Positions 52,376 through 63,407 of a stretch of 64,000 nucleotides of DNA are shown here, piece after piece (the first letter of the stretch is position 1; each line of letters begins with the position of its first letter). The notes below the pieces were generated by a model, which searched no databases, was not told the origin of the DNA, and saw only the letters and a list, made by a program, of their open reading frames with translations. Position numbers and translations under genes: made by a program. The DNA is from Desulfuromonas versatilis (GTDB lineage: Bacteria > Desulfobacterota > Desulfuromonadia > Desulfuromonadales > NIT-T3), in contig NZ_AP024355.1 in the NCBI RefSeq assembly GCF_019704135.1, positions 1,792,001 to 1,856,000 of the forward strand, read 5' to 3'.

Positions 52376-54490
52376 ATGAAACCAAGCTCTTCGCCTGCCG
52401 CGGAACCGCACCGGGAGATCCGCCCGGTGGGCCCCTCCCACTCCCTGCGCTGGGGTGCCCTGGCCCTGGCCGCCGCCTGGACCCTGGCGGTCGGGGTCGG
52501 GCTGGCCTGGAACCTCAGCCGGGAAAAAAAGGACATTCTGGCGCTGGCGCGGATCCAGGCCCGTACCTTCAGCGACAAGATGCTGGTTTACCGGCATTGG
52601 AACGCCCGCCACGGAGGGGTTTACGTGGAGGTCTCCCCGGAGACCGCGCCCAATCCCTACCTGGCCGGGGTTCTCGAGCGGGACCTGGTCACTCCCTCCG
52701 GGCGGATGCTGACCATGGTCAATCCCGCCTATATGCTGCGGGAGGTGTTCGCCCTGGAAAGCCGCTTCTACGGGCTCGGCGGCCGCATCACCAGTCTGCA
52801 GCCGATCAACCCGAGCAATGCCCCGGATCTTTGGGAGGAACAGGCGCTGCGCGCCCTCGCCCGGGGGGCCGCCGAGGTCAGCGAGGCGGTGGACAGCGAT
52901 GGCGACGGCCTGCTGCGCATGATGCGGCCGCTGCTGGTGGAGCCCGCCTGCCTCAAGTGCCATGGCCGCCAGGGGTACCGGGTCGGCGACCTGCGCGGCG
53001 GCCTGAGCATGAGCGTCTCCCTGGAGCCGTTGCGGGCGGTGCGCCGCAGCCACGTTCTGGGGGCTTCCGCCGGCGCCGCGGTGCTGTGGCTGTGCGGCCT
53101 GGTGGTTATTCGCTTTGGCGCCCGGCGGCTCGGCTCCTCGCTGCTGGAGGGGCGCCAGGCCGCCGATCTCGCCCACTACCTGGCCCACTACGACAGCCTG
53201 ACCGGGCTCGCCAACCAGGCGCAGTTCCACAACAAGGTGCGCCTCGCCCTGGCCCAGGTGCAGAAGAGCCACGACCTGGCCGCCGTGCTGCTGGTCGACC
53301 TCGATCATTTCAAAAAAATCAATCACGCCCTCGGCCATGCCCAGGGTGATCGACTGCTGCAGCAGATCGGGCGCCGGCTGGCCGCCGAGGTCGGCGAGCG
53401 CGGCACCGTGGCGCGCCTGGGCGGCGCGGTCTTTCCCGTGCTGCTGCCCTGTATCGCTCATTCCTCCGAGGCGGCGCACCTGGCTCGCAGCCTGTCGAGT
53501 GTCCTGAGCGCCCCGTTCTACCTGCGGGAAAAGGAGGTTGCCGTTACGGCCAGCATCGGCATCGCCATCTATCCCAGTGACGGCGAAGATGGGCCGACCC
53601 TGCTGCAGAACGCCGAGAGCGCCCTGCATTCCGCCAAGACCTCGGGCAAGAACGGGCTGTGCTTTTACACCCGCGGGATGAACGCCGACGCCATGGACCG
53701 TATCCTGCTCGAGAACGACCTGCGCCGGGCCATCGAACGGCGCGAGCTGCACCTGCACTACCAGCCCCAGGTCGATGCCCGCAGCGGGCGGCTGGTCGGT
53801 GCCGAGGCGTTGGCGCGCTGGAACAACCGGCGCCTGGGGGCGGTCAGCCCCGAGGTCTTCATCCCCCTGGCCGAGGAGACCGGGCTGATCCGCCCGCTGG
53901 GCGAGTGGGTGCTATTCGACGCCTGCCGCCAGGGCCGCCGCTGGCAGCAACAGGGGCTGGCTCTGCCGGTGGCCGTCAACCTCTCACCCGCCCAGTTCCA
54001 CCAGGTCGATCTGGTGCAGGTGGTCCAATCCGCCCTGGCCGAAACCGGCCTCGACCCGGCCCTGCTGGTGCTCGAAGTGACCGAAAGCACCGTCATGCGC
54101 GACGTCGGTGAGGCCCTCGAAACCCTGAAGGTGCTGAGGGAGATGGGCATCGGGCTGGCCATCGACGATTTCGGCACCGGCTACTCTTCGCTCGCTTCGC
54201 TGAAAACCTTCCCCATCGACACCCTGAAAATCGATCGTTCCTTCGTCCGGGACACCCCGCAGGATGCCAACAGCGCGGCCATCGTCAGCGCCATCATCGC
54301 CATGGCCCATAACCTCAGCATGAAAGTGCTCGCCGAGGGGGTGGAAAGCCCGGGGCAACTCGAGTTTCTCCGGGACCATGGCTGTTCGGTCGTGCAGGGG
54401 CTGCTGTTCGGCTCGCCGCTTTGCTCTTCGGCCTTTTTCGACTACCTCCTCCAGGGCCGGCCCTGCCCCCAAGACCCTGAATCCCGCTAG
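52376..54490 (+). CDS. Haem-binding-domain GGDEF-EAL protein
   Basis: The 704-residue membrane protein has a first helix (ALALAAAWTLAVGVGLAW), then a periplasmic Tll0287/DUF3365-like domain (about 45-220) with CLKCHG near residue 194, a haem c site, then a second helix (AGAAVLWLCGLVVIRF). The GGDEF domain is degenerate: the motif reads LGGAVFPV instead of GGDEF (about 350). The EAL domain is well kept (GAEALARW, about 475; AIDDFGTGYSSL; IDRSFVRD). It should be a c-di-GMP phosphodiesterase under control of a haem or redox signal. The start at ATG 52376 is chosen from the protein's normal N-terminus; the ribosome site is poor. Confidence 0.88.
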   Translation: MKPSSSPAAEPHREIRPVGPSHSLRWGALALAAAWTLAVGVGLAWNLSREKKDILALARIQARTFSDKMLVYRHWNARHGGVYVEVSPETAPNPYLAGVLERDLVTPSGRMLTMVNPAYMLREVFALESRFYGLGGRITSLQPINPSNAPDLWEEQALRALARGAAEVSEAVDSDGDGLLRMMRPLLVEPACLKCHGRQGYRVGDLRGGLSMSVSLEPLRAVRRSHVLGASAGAAVLWLCGLVVIRFGARRLGSSLLEGRQAADLAHYLAHYDSLTGLANQAQFHNKVRLALAQVQKSHDLAAVLLVDLDHFKKINHALGHAQGDRLLQQIGRRLAAEVGERGTVARLGGAVFPVLLPCIAHSSEAAHLARSLSSVLSAPFYLREKEVAVTASIGIAIYPSDGEDGPTLLQNAESALHSAKTSGKNGLCFYTRGMNADAMDRILLENDLRRAIERRELHLHYQPQVDARSGRLVGAEALARWNNRRLGAVSPEVFIPLAEETGLIRPLGEWVLFDACRQGRRWQQQGLALPVAVNLSPAQFHQVDLVQVVQSALAETGLDPALLVLEVTESTVMRDVGEALETLKVLREMGIGLAIDDFGTGYSSLASLKTFPIDTLKIDRSFVRDTPQDANSAAIVSAIIAMAHNLSMKVLAEGVESPGQLEFLRDHGCSVVQGLLFGSPLCSSAFFDYLLQGRPCPQDPESR

Positions 54491-54681
54491 ACGTTCTCAG
54501 GGTGTGTTCCCCCCAATTCCCCACTGAAAAAAATCACCCAAATCGGCTCCTTACCCTGCTCATCCACCTGCAACGAGCCCGGGCAGCCAGGCCCGTCGGC
54601 ATCTTCTCCCTCTGGGGCTCCGGTGGTTTGGCCCTGCGGTCTCAGGAGGGGTTGGTTCTGTTGAAAAAAAACAATAAAAAC

Positions 54682-54696
54682 AATCAAAGATTGATT
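54682..54696. promoter_or_regulatory. AATCAA-AGA-TTGATT dyad next to the FNR-like site
   Basis: A perfect 6-bp inverted repeat lies just upstream of the FNR-type operator. It might be a second binding site for a dimeric regulator; FNR half-site bases are present but in reverse order. Confidence 0.35.
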
Positions 54697-54698
54697 TT

Positions 54699-54712
54699 TT
54701 GATGCAGGTCAA
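54699..54712 (+). promoter_or_regulatory. FNR/CRP-like operator of the nar operon
   Basis: TTGAT-GCAG-GTCAA matches TTGAT-N4-ATCAA at nine of ten positions, and the flanks are symmetric T and A runs. The centre (54705.5) is 34.5 bp before the end of a TATTCT -10 box (54735-54740), i.e. about -41.5 from the expected start. Confidence 0.65.
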
Positions 54713-54734
54713 AAACAGTCCTAAAAAAATGTTT

Positions 54735-54740
54735 TATTCT
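54735..54740 (+). promoter_or_regulatory. -10 box of the nar operon promoter
   Basis: TATTCT lies 130 bp before the cytochrome c start. There is no good -35 box; the FNR-like site takes its place, as at class II activated promoters. The leader (54747-54870) shows no recognised RNA motif; I looked for a Moco-type motif and could not assign one. Confidence 0.5.
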
Positions 54741-54870
54741 TTTTTCAGTCGAGCGGGAATTTCACCGGCAGAACCTGGTGAAAAGCATCGGGTGCTTGTG
54801 AATTTAAAGACTTGGCAAGTCGGGGTTTTTTTTATCGGGATTGATGGACGATCACTGGATGAGGTGGAAC

Positions 54871-55389
54871 ATGACCGGACGAGGAAGGTGGCGGATTGCC
54901 ATGTTGGCCATGGTTTTCTGGGTGTCGGCAGGGGCGAGTGTTGGTGCTGCGGACGCTTTGCGGGGCGAAGCGCTGTTTGTCGGGACCGCGTCCTTCGCCA
55001 ACGGCGGCGCGCCGTGCCTGGGGTGCCACGGCATCGCCGGAGCGGGCCTCGGCAAGGCCGCCGGGGCCAACTACGGGCCGGATCTCACCGCGCTGTTCGA
55101 GGACTTCGGCGAGGAAGGGGTGATGGCCGTCCTTGAGGACCTGTCCTTCCCGAGCATGGAGGCGATCTACGCGGCGCGCCCGCTTACCGAACAGGAGCGG
55201 GACGACCTGAGCGCCTTTTTCGCGGAAGTCTCCGGGCAGCAGGCCGCCGGCATCGGCGGACGGCTGACCCTCGACGTGGCGATCGCCTCGCTGGCGTTCT
55301 TCGCTCTGGTGGCGATGCTGGGTTGGCGCAGGTTGAAGGGTGTCCGGCAGCCCCTGGTGGAGCGGACCCGCAAAGGAAAGGTGAAATAA
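54871..55389 (+). CDS. Monohaem cytochrome c with C-terminal membrane anchor, first gene of the nar operon
   Basis: The 172-residue exported protein has a signal peptide ([17 protein letters not shown]), one haem site CLGCHG (about residue 50) and a later hydrophobic helix ([17 protein letters not shown], about 140-156). The fold suits a small electron carrier held at the outer face of the inner membrane. It may give electrons to the nitrate reductase (NarC-like) or take part in another branch. GAGG stands 6 bases before ATG 54871; upstream in-frame starts (54841-54859) are less suitable. narG begins 1 bp after its stop. Confidence 0.82.
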   Translation: MTGRGRWRIAMLAMVFWVSAGASVGAADALRGEALFVGTASFANGGAPCLGCHGIAGAGLGKAAGANYGPDLTALFEDFGEEGVMAVLEDLSFPSMEAIYAARPLTEQERDDLSAFFAEVSGQQAAGIGGRLTLDVAIASLAFFALVAMLGWRRLKGVRQPLVERTRKGKVK

Positions 55390-55390
55390 C

Positions 55391-58300
55391 ATGAGCTGGA
55401 TCAAGGACATCGTCGATCCCAAATCGCGCAAGTGGGAGGAGTTCTACCGCAACCGCAACCAGTGCGACAAGGTGGTGCGCAGCACCCACGGCGTCAACTG
55501 CACCGGGGGCTGCTCCTGGAACGTCCACGTCAAGGACGGCATCGTCGGCTGGGAGCTGCAGGCCACCGACTACCCGCCCCTGGAGGAGGGCCTCCCGCCC
55601 TACGAGCCGCGCGGCTGCCAGCGGGGGATCTCTTTCTCCTGGTACCTGTACAGCCCGCTGCGGGTCAAGTACCCCTACCTGCGCGGGGTGCTCACCGACC
55701 TGTGGCGCGCCGCCAAGGCCAGGCACAACGACCCGGTGGCCGCCTGGGCCGCCATCGTCGAGGACGAGGCCAGCCGCAAGAGCTACCAGCGGGCCCGCGG
55801 CAAGGGGGGCTTTCGCCGCTCCAGCTGGGAGGAGGTCGAGGAGATCATCGCCGCCTCCACCGTCTACACCATCAAGAAGTACGGCGCCGACCGCCTGGTC
55901 GGCTTCTCGCCGATCCCGGCCATGTCGATGCTCAGCTTCGCCGGCGGCTCGCGCTTCATGCAGCTGCTCGGCGGCGCCAACCTGAGTTTCTACGACTGGT
56001 ACTGCGACCTGCCCAACGCCTCGCCGGAGATCTGGGGGGAGCAGACCGACGTGGCCGAGAGCGCCGACTGGTACAACAGCAAGTACATCGCGGTGATGGG
56101 CTCCAACGTCAACGTGACCCGCACCCCCGACGCCCACTTCCTGGCCGAGGCGCGGCACAACGGCGCCAAGGTCACGGTGCTCTCGCCCGACTTCAGCGTC
56201 ACCTCCAAGCACGCCGACTGGTGGATCCCGGCCCATGCCGGGCAGGACGGCGCCTTCTGGATGGCGGTCAACCACGTGATCCTCAGCGAATTCCATCACG
56301 GGGCCAAGACCCCCTATTTCATGGATTACCTCAAGCGCTACAGCGACACCCCCTTTCTGATCCAGCTGGAGCAGCGGGACGGCGCCTACACCCCGGGCCG
56401 GCTGGCCCAGGCCGGCAGCCTCGAGCGTTACGCCGGCGAGGACAACGCCGACTTCAAGTACCTGGTCTTCGACGCGCCCAGCGGCCAGCCGCGCATGCCG
56501 CTGGGGACCCTGGGGTTCCGCTGGCAGAAAAAGAAAGGGGAGTGGAACCTGCAAATGCAGGACGGCCAGGACGGCAGCCCCATCGACCCGGCCCTGTCGC
56601 TGCTCGAGAGCCATGACGAGGTGCTGCAGGTGGCCTTCGACGATTTCGCCGACGGCAAGACCGTGCGCCGCGGGGTGCCGGTGCGCTACCTGGAGACCGC
56701 CCAGGGCCGGGTGCCGGTGGCCACGGTGTTCGACCTGCTGATGGCCCAGTTCGGCGTCGGCCGCGGTCTGCAGGGAGACTACCCGAAGAGCTACGACGCC
56801 GAAACCAGCGCCTACACCCCGGCCTGGCAGGAGAAGTACACCGGCATCGACCGGGCCAACGTCGTCCAGTTCGCCCGCGAATGGGCCGCCACCGCAGAAA
56901 AGACCCAAGGCAAGTGCTCGATCATCATCGGCGCCGGCATCAACCACTGGTACCACGCCAACCTGACCTACCGGGCGGGGATCGTCTCGCTGATGTTGTG
57001 CGGCTGCGTCGGCAAAAACGGCGGCGGCCTCAACCACTACGTCGGCCAGGAAAAGCTCGCCCCGGTCGCCCCTTGGGCCACCATCATGGGCGCCATGGAC
57101 TGGGTCAAGCCGCCGCGCTTCCAGAACGCCCCCAGCTACCACTACGTGCACAGCGACCAGTGGCGCTACGAGCGCACCGCCGACGAGGTCAAGATCAACC
57201 CCGCGGCCCGGCGCAGCCCGATCACCGAGGGGCACACCATCGACCACCAGATCCGCGCCGTGCGCAACGGCTGGCTGCCGTTCTATCCCCAGTTCGACCG
57301 CAGCCCCAGCGAGGCAGTCAAACAGGCGGTAGCCGCCGGGGCCAAGGACAACCAGGCGATCGTCGACTGGACCGTCAAACAGTTGGCCGAGAAGAAGATG
57401 AAGTTCGCCGTCGAGGACCCCGATGCGCCCGAGAACTGGCCGCGTATGTGGATCATCTGGCGCGGCAACGCCCTGATGTCGAGCGCCAAGGGGCACGAGT
57501 ACTTCCTCAAGCACTACCTGGGCACCCACACCAACACCATCGCCCCGGAAACCGCCGCCGACTCGGTCAAGGACGTGGTCTGGCGCGACCAGGGGCCGGA
57601 GGGCAAGCTTGACCTGGTGGTGGACATCAACTTCCGCATGGACACCTCGGCGCTCTACTCGGACATCGTGCTGCCGACGGCCACCTGGTACGAGAAGGAC
57701 GACCTCAACTCCACCGACATGCACTCCTTCATCCACCCCCTGCAGGCGGCGGTGCCCCCCTGCTGGGAGGCGCGCAGCGACTGGGACATCTTCAAGGGGC
57801 TGGCGAAAAAGGTCAGCGAGCTGGCCGAGACCCATCTGCCCGAGCCGGTGCGCGACATCGTCGCGGTGCCGCTGGCCCACGACACCCCGGCCGAGATGGC
57901 CCAGCCGACCATCAAGGACTGGAGCAAGGGCGAGTGCGAGCCGATCCCCGGCAAGACCATGCCCAACTTCGTGGTCGTCGAGCGCGACTACAAGAACCTC
58001 TACAACCGCTTCATCTCCTTCGGACCGGCAGCCCGGCAGAACGGCATCGGTGCCCACGGCCTGTCCTGGTCCATCGAGGACTTCTACGACGAGCTGCTGC
58101 AGACCCGGCCGACGGTCCAGTGGGGCGGGCAGGAGTACCCCGCGCTCAGCGAAGCCAAGGACGCCGCCAACGTCATCCTGCACCTGGCCCCCGAGACCAA
58201 CGGCGAGGCGGCCTACCGGGCCTACCAGGCCGAAGAGGTCAAGGTCGGCCTGCCGCTGGCCGACCTGGCGGAGAAGAGCCGCAACGTGCGCACCCGCTTC

Positions 58301-59014
58301 TCCGACCTCGACCGCCAGCCGCGGAGGCTGCTCAACAGCCCCTGCTGGAGCGGGCTGACCGAGAACGGCCGGGCCTATTCGGCCTACTGCCTCAACGTCG
58401 AGCGGCTGGTCCCCTGGCGGACCCTGACCGGGCGCCAGCACTTCTACCTCGACCACGAGAGCTACATCGCCTTCGGCGAGCACCTGCCGACCTACAAGCC
58501 CAAGCCTGACCCGAGCGTGCTGCAGGACTTCGTCGCCACCAGGGAGCAGGGCAAGAGCATCATGCTCAACTACCTGACACCTCACGGCAAGTGGAGCATC
58601 CACAGCACCTACGGCGACAACCACCGGATGCTGACCCTCTCGCGCGGCTGCCACCCCTTCTGGCTCAACGACCGGGACGCCGCCGAAATCGGGGTCGCCG
58701 ACAACGACTGGGTCGAGGTCTACAACGATCACGGGGTGGTGGTCACCCGGGCCATCGTCAGCTCCCGGCTGCCGCGGGGCATCGCCTTTCTCTACCATTC
58801 GCCCGAGCGCACCGTCGGCGTGCCCAAGTCGCCCTTGCGCGGCAACCGCAGGGGGGGCGGGCACAACAGCCTCAACCGCATCCGCCTCAAGCCCAACCTG
58901 ATGGTGGGCGGCTACGGTCAGTTCACTTACGGCTGGAACTACTGGGGCCCCACCGGCGCCAACCGCGACACCTTCATTCTGGTGCGCCGGCTCGACGGCG
59001 AACCCCAGTGGTGA
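55391..59014 (+). CDS. narG: Respiratory nitrate reductase alpha subunit NarG
   Basis: The 1207-residue protein binds the molybdenum bis-MGD cofactor and reduces nitrate to nitrite. The N-terminal [15 protein letters not shown] gives the FS0 cluster ligands His and two Cys of the NarG type, with the fourth Cys in RGCQRG about 30 residues on. The Mo-site region reads [15 protein letters not shown] and the N-terminus matches NarG (no RR Tat signal), so the enzyme should face the cytoplasm. The C-terminal molybdopterin-dinucleotide domain ends with the usual [12 protein letters not shown]. It is about 40 residues shorter than the E. coli protein. It lies between the cytochrome and narH, all in one operon. 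Confidence 0.95.
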   Translation: MSWIKDIVDPKSRKWEEFYRNRNQCDKVVRSTHGVNCTGGCSWNVHVKDGIVGWELQATDYPPLEEGLPPYEPRGCQRGISFSWYLYSPLRVKYPYLRGVLTDLWRAAKARHNDPVAAWAAIVEDEASRKSYQRARGKGGFRRSSWEEVEEIIAASTVYTIKKYGADRLVGFSPIPAMSMLSFAGGSRFMQLLGGANLSFYDWYCDLPNASPEIWGEQTDVAESADWYNSKYIAVMGSNVNVTRTPDAHFLAEARHNGAKVTVLSPDFSVTSKHADWWIPAHAGQDGAFWMAVNHVILSEFHHGAKTPYFMDYLKRYSDTPFLIQLEQRDGAYTPGRLAQAGSLERYAGEDNADFKYLVFDAPSGQPRMPLGTLGFRWQKKKGEWNLQMQDGQDGSPIDPALSLLESHDEVLQVAFDDFADGKTVRRGVPVRYLETAQGRVPVATVFDLLMAQFGVGRGLQGDYPKSYDAETSAYTPAWQEKYTGIDRANVVQFAREWAATAEKTQGKCSIIIGAGINHWYHANLTYRAGIVSLMLCGCVGKNGGGLNHYVGQEKLAPVAPWATIMGAMDWVKPPRFQNAPSYHYVHSDQWRYERTADEVKINPAARRSPITEGHTIDHQIRAVRNGWLPFYPQFDRSPSEAVKQAVAAGAKDNQAIVDWTVKQLAEKKMKFAVEDPDAPENWPRMWIIWRGNALMSSAKGHEYFLKHYLGTHTNTIAPETAADSVKDVVWRDQGPEGKLDLVVDINFRMDTSALYSDIVLPTATWYEKDDLNSTDMHSFIHPLQAAVPPCWEARSDWDIFKGLAKKVSELAETHLPEPVRDIVAVPLAHDTPAEMAQPTIKDWSKGECEPIPGKTMPNFVVVERDYKNLYNRFISFGPAARQNGIGAHGLSWSIEDFYDELLQTRPTVQWGGQEYPALSEAKDAANVILHLAPETNGEAAYRAYQAEEVKVGLPLADLAEKSRNVRTRFSDLDRQPRRLLNSPCWSGLTENGRAYSAYCLNVERLVPWRTLTGRQHFYLDHESYIAFGEHLPTYKPKPDPSVLQDFVATREQGKSIMLNYLTPHGKWSIHSTYGDNHRMLTLSRGCHPFWLNDRDAAEIGVADNDWVEVYNDHGVVVTRAIVSSRLPRGIAFLYHSPERTVGVPKSPLRGNRRGGGHNSLNRIRLKPNLMVGGYGQFTYGWNYWGPTGANRDTFILVRRLDGEPQW

Positions 59015-59026
59015 CGCGGCGAAAGG

Positions 59027-59085
59027 GTAGGGGCAGACCTGCGGGTCTGCCCCGGGGCTGGGCGAACACACAGGTTCGCCCCTAC
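59027..59085. repeat. GTAGGGGC-type repeat with two nested hairpins, inside the nar operon
   Basis: Outer arms GTAGGGGC (59027-59034) and GCCCCTAC (59078-59085) enclose two hairpins, GGGGCAGACC/GGTCTGCCCC (59030-59053) and GGGCGAAC/GTTCGCCC (59060-59081). It almost fills the 101 bp between narG and narH. The element type recurs between genes in various bacteria; here it would fold in the mRNA and could change narH expression relative to narG. Confidence 0.65.
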
Positions 59086-59115
59086 GGAAGGTGATCCAAT
59101 TCGGGAGATACGACC

Positions 59116-60603
<1,488 letters not shown>

Positions 60604-60605
60604 CC

Positions 60606-61181
60606 ATGGGCGAGCTGCAAAGACACCAGGAGCTCTGCCGCCGCTTCGCCACCCTGCTCGGCTACCCCCGCGAGGGGCTCGAAGAGACTGCCGCCGCCAC
60701 CGCCGGGTTGCTTAGCGAGGCCTGTCCCGCGGCGCTCGCCCCGCTCGAGGGTTTCAGCGGCTTTCTGGCCGGGACCGACGCCGCCCGGGTGGAGGAGGTG
60801 TTCACCGCCACCTTCGATCTGCAGGCGCTCTGTCACCCCTACGTCGGCTACCAGCTGTTCGGCGAAAGCCAGCAGCGCACCCTGTTTCTGATCCAGCTGC
60901 AGCAGCTCTACCGGCAGCATGGCTTCAGCCCCGGGAGCGAGCTGCCCGACCACCTCGGCGAGGTGCTGCGCTTCGTCGGCTCCACCGACGCGGGGCAGGT
61001 GCGCGGGGAGATCATCGAGGACGGGCTGCTGCCGGCCCTGGACAAGATCCTCCAGGGGATGGCCGAGCGGGACAACCCCTATGGGCAGCTGATCACGGCC
61101 CTGCAGTGCTTTTTAAGCGAAACAGCCGCAACCGGGACTGAACCTCTGGTGGTCAGCCGGAAAAAGGAGAGTTGCTCATGA
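60606..61181 (+). CDS. narJ: Nitrate reductase assembly chaperone NarJ
   Basis: NarJ (191 residues) binds apo-NarG and guides molybdenum cofactor insertion; it is not part of the final enzyme. It is all-helical with DxQALCHPYVGYQLFGES (about residue 75) and HLGEVLRFVG (about 118), typical of the NarJ/TorD superfamily. ATG 60606 lies 2 bp after the narH stop. Its own stop overlaps the narI start. Confidence 0.9.
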   Translation: MGELQRHQELCRRFATLLGYPREGLEETAAATAGLLSEACPAALAPLEGFSGFLAGTDAARVEEVFTATFDLQALCHPYVGYQLFGESQQRTLFLIQLQQLYRQHGFSPGSELPDHLGEVLRFVGSTDAGQVRGEIIEDGLLPALDKILQGMAERDNPYGQLITALQCFLSETAATGTEPLVVSRKKESCS

Positions 61182-61864
61182 TCGATCTGATTCTCTTCGG
61201 GATATTCCCCTACGTCGCCATCGCCCTGGCCGTCGCCGTCGGCCTCTACCGGTACCTGGTCGACCGCTACTCCTGGTCCAGCCAGTCGTCCCAGTTCCTG
61301 GAGAGCCGGGCGCTGTTCTGGGGCTCGGTCCCCTGGCACTACGCCATCCTGGTGATCCTGCTCGCCCACTTCCTGGCCTTTCTCTTTCCCGCCGGCTGGG
61401 GGGCGCTGCTCGGGCGGCCGCTGCGCCTCTACCTGCTGGAGGTGACCGGCATGGCGCTGGGGCTTTCCACCCTGATCGCGGTGCTGCTGCTGATCGTGCG
61501 CCGGGCCGCCAACCCCCGGGTGGCGCGCGTCACCTCGGTGGTCGACTGGCTGGTGCTGGCCTCGCTGGCGCTGCAGGTGGCCACCGGGGTCTACATCGCC
61601 TTCACCCTGCGCTGGGGCTCGGTCTGGTACCTGCACACCGCCGCCCCCTGGCTCTGGTCGCTGGTCAAGCTCGATCCTCAGGTGCAGTACCTGGCGGCGC
61701 TGCCGCTGGTGGTCAAGCTGCACGCGGTCAACGCCTTCGCGCTCATCGCCCTGTTCCCCTTCTCCCGCCTGGTCCACGTGGTCAGCGTCCCGCTGGGCTA
61801 CCTCGCGCGCCCCTACCAGGTGGTGGTCTGGAACCTGCGGCGCCCCGGGACGGAACCCAAGTAG
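61178..61864 (+). CDS. narI: Nitrate reductase gamma subunit NarI
   Basis: This 228-residue membrane cytochrome b has five helices and oxidises quinol. His residues that could ligate the two haems are in VPWHYAILVILLAH (residues about 53-67) and, near the end, in VKLHAVNAFALIALFPFSRLVH (about 184-205), the same places as in E. coli NarI. The start overlaps the narJ stop (ATGA), with AAGGAGAG upstream. It ends the enzyme part of the operon. Confidence 0.94.
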   Translation: MIDLILFGIFPYVAIALAVAVGLYRYLVDRYSWSSQSSQFLESRALFWGSVPWHYAILVILLAHFLAFLFPAGWGALLGRPLRLYLLEVTGMALGLSTLIAVLLLIVRRAANPRVARVTSVVDWLVLASLALQVATGVYIAFTLRWGSVWYLHTAAPWLWSLVKLDPQVQYLAALPLVVKLHAVNAFALIALFPFSRLVHVVSVPLGYLARPYQVVVWNLRRPGTEPK

Positions 61865-61942
61865 GCCGGCCGGGCCCTGCCACCGCCGGCCCGCTCCGTC
61901 GCGACACATCGAAAAGCAAAAGCAGCATTAAAGGAGGCTCCC

Positions 61943-63328
61943 ATGCCGGCTAAAGTATTGACCACCTGGAACCCGGAAGACCATACCTTCTGGCAGAACG
62001 AAGGCAAAGGCATCGCCACCATCAATCTGTGGATCTCCATCCCCGCGCTGTTTCTGGCCTTCGCCGTGTGGATGGTGTGGAGCATGGTGGTGGTCAACCT
62101 GCCCAACATCGGCTTCAGGTTCTCCACCAACCAGCTGTTCTGGCTGGCGGCGGTGCCCGGGCTCTCCGGCGCCACCCTGCGCATCTTCTACTCCTTCATG
62201 GTGCCGATCTTCGGCGGGCGGCTCTGGACCACCCTGTCCACCGCCTCGCTGTTGCTGCCGGCGGTGGGCATCGGCCTGGCGGTGCAGAATGCCGAGACCC
62301 CCTACTGGATCATGCTGGCCCTGGCGCTGCTGTGCGGCTTCGGCGGCGGCAATTTCGCCTCGAGCATGGCCAACATCAGCTTCTTCTTCCCCAAGGCGCA
62401 GAAGGGGACGGCCCTGGGGATGAACGCCGGGCTGGGCAACCTGGGGGTGAGCGGGATGCAGTTTTTGGTGCCGCTGGTCATCACCGCCGGCGTCTTCGGC
62501 GGCCTCGGCGGCGAGCCCCAGAGCTGGGTCAAGGGGGAGCTGACTCGGCAGATGTGGATGCAGAACGCCGGCTTCATCTGGGTCCCCTTCATCATTGTCT
62601 CCACCCTGGCCGCCTGGTTCGGCATGCACGATATCGCCAGCGCCAAGGCCTCCTTCCGCGAGCAGGCGGTGATCTTCCGGCGCAAGCACAACTGGATCAT
62701 GTGCTGGCTCTACCTGGGCACCTTCGGCTCGTTCATCGGCTATTCGGCGGGCTTCCCGCTGCTGATCAAGGGGCAGTTCCCCGAGATCGACCCCACCAAG
62801 TACGCCTTTCTCGGGCCCCTGGTGGGCGCGGCGATCCGCCCCGTGGGCGGCTGGCTGGCCGACAAGCTCGGCGGCGCCCGGGTCACCTTCTGGAACTTCA
62901 TCCTCATGGCCCTGGCGGTGCTCGGGGTGCTCTATTTCCTGCCCCAGCAGGGGGCCGGGGGGAGCTTCTGGGGCTTTTTCGCCATGTTCATGCTGCTGTT
63001 TTTCACCACCGGGGTGGGCAACGGCTCGACCTTTCGGATGATCCCGGTGATCTTCATGACCCATCACCGCTGCGAGGACACCGAGTGCTCGGTGGAGGAG
63101 CGCGCCCGGGCCTTCAAGGAGGCCGGCAAGGAGTCGGCCGCGGTGCTCGGCTTCAGCTCCGCCTTCGCCGCCTACGGGGCGTTCTTCATCCCCAAGAGCT
63201 TCGGCACCTCGATCACCCTGACCGGCGGGCCGGACGCCGCCCTGTACGGGTTTCTGGTCTTTTACCTGAGCTGCATCCTCACCACCTGGTGGTTCTATTC
63301 GCGCCGGAACGCCGAGATGCCTTGTTAA
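61943..63328 (+). CDS. narK: Nitrate/nitrite transporter NarK, first copy
   Basis: The 461-residue member of the major facilitator superfamily (NNP family) has about 12 helices. A nitrate signature lies in GMNAGLGNLGVSG (about residue 159) and the helix-2 Arg in GATLRIFYSF. It should import nitrate or exchange it for nitrite. AAAGGAGG precedes the ATG 78 bp after narI. A second, different NarK-type gene follows directly, a pairing known from several denitrifiers and nitrate reducers. Confidence 0.92.
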   Translation: MPAKVLTTWNPEDHTFWQNEGKGIATINLWISIPALFLAFAVWMVWSMVVVNLPNIGFRFSTNQLFWLAAVPGLSGATLRIFYSFMVPIFGGRLWTTLSTASLLLPAVGIGLAVQNAETPYWIMLALALLCGFGGGNFASSMANISFFFPKAQKGTALGMNAGLGNLGVSGMQFLVPLVITAGVFGGLGGEPQSWVKGELTRQMWMQNAGFIWVPFIIVSTLAAWFGMHDIASAKASFREQAVIFRRKHNWIMCWLYLGTFGSFIGYSAGFPLLIKGQFPEIDPTKYAFLGPLVGAAIRPVGGWLADKLGGARVTFWNFILMALAVLGVLYFLPQQGAGGSFWGFFAMFMLLFFTTGVGNGSTFRMIPVIFMTHHRCEDTECSVEERARAFKEAGKESAAVLGFSSAFAAYGAFFIPKSFGTSITLTGGPDAALYGFLVFYLSCILTTWWFYSRRNAEMPC

Positions 63329-63407
63329 AGAAACTTCGGCCCCGGTGAGGGCAGCGGGGGGGGCAGCCGCGAGGCCACCCCCCCGACATCCAGTGAGAGG
63401 TGCCGTC

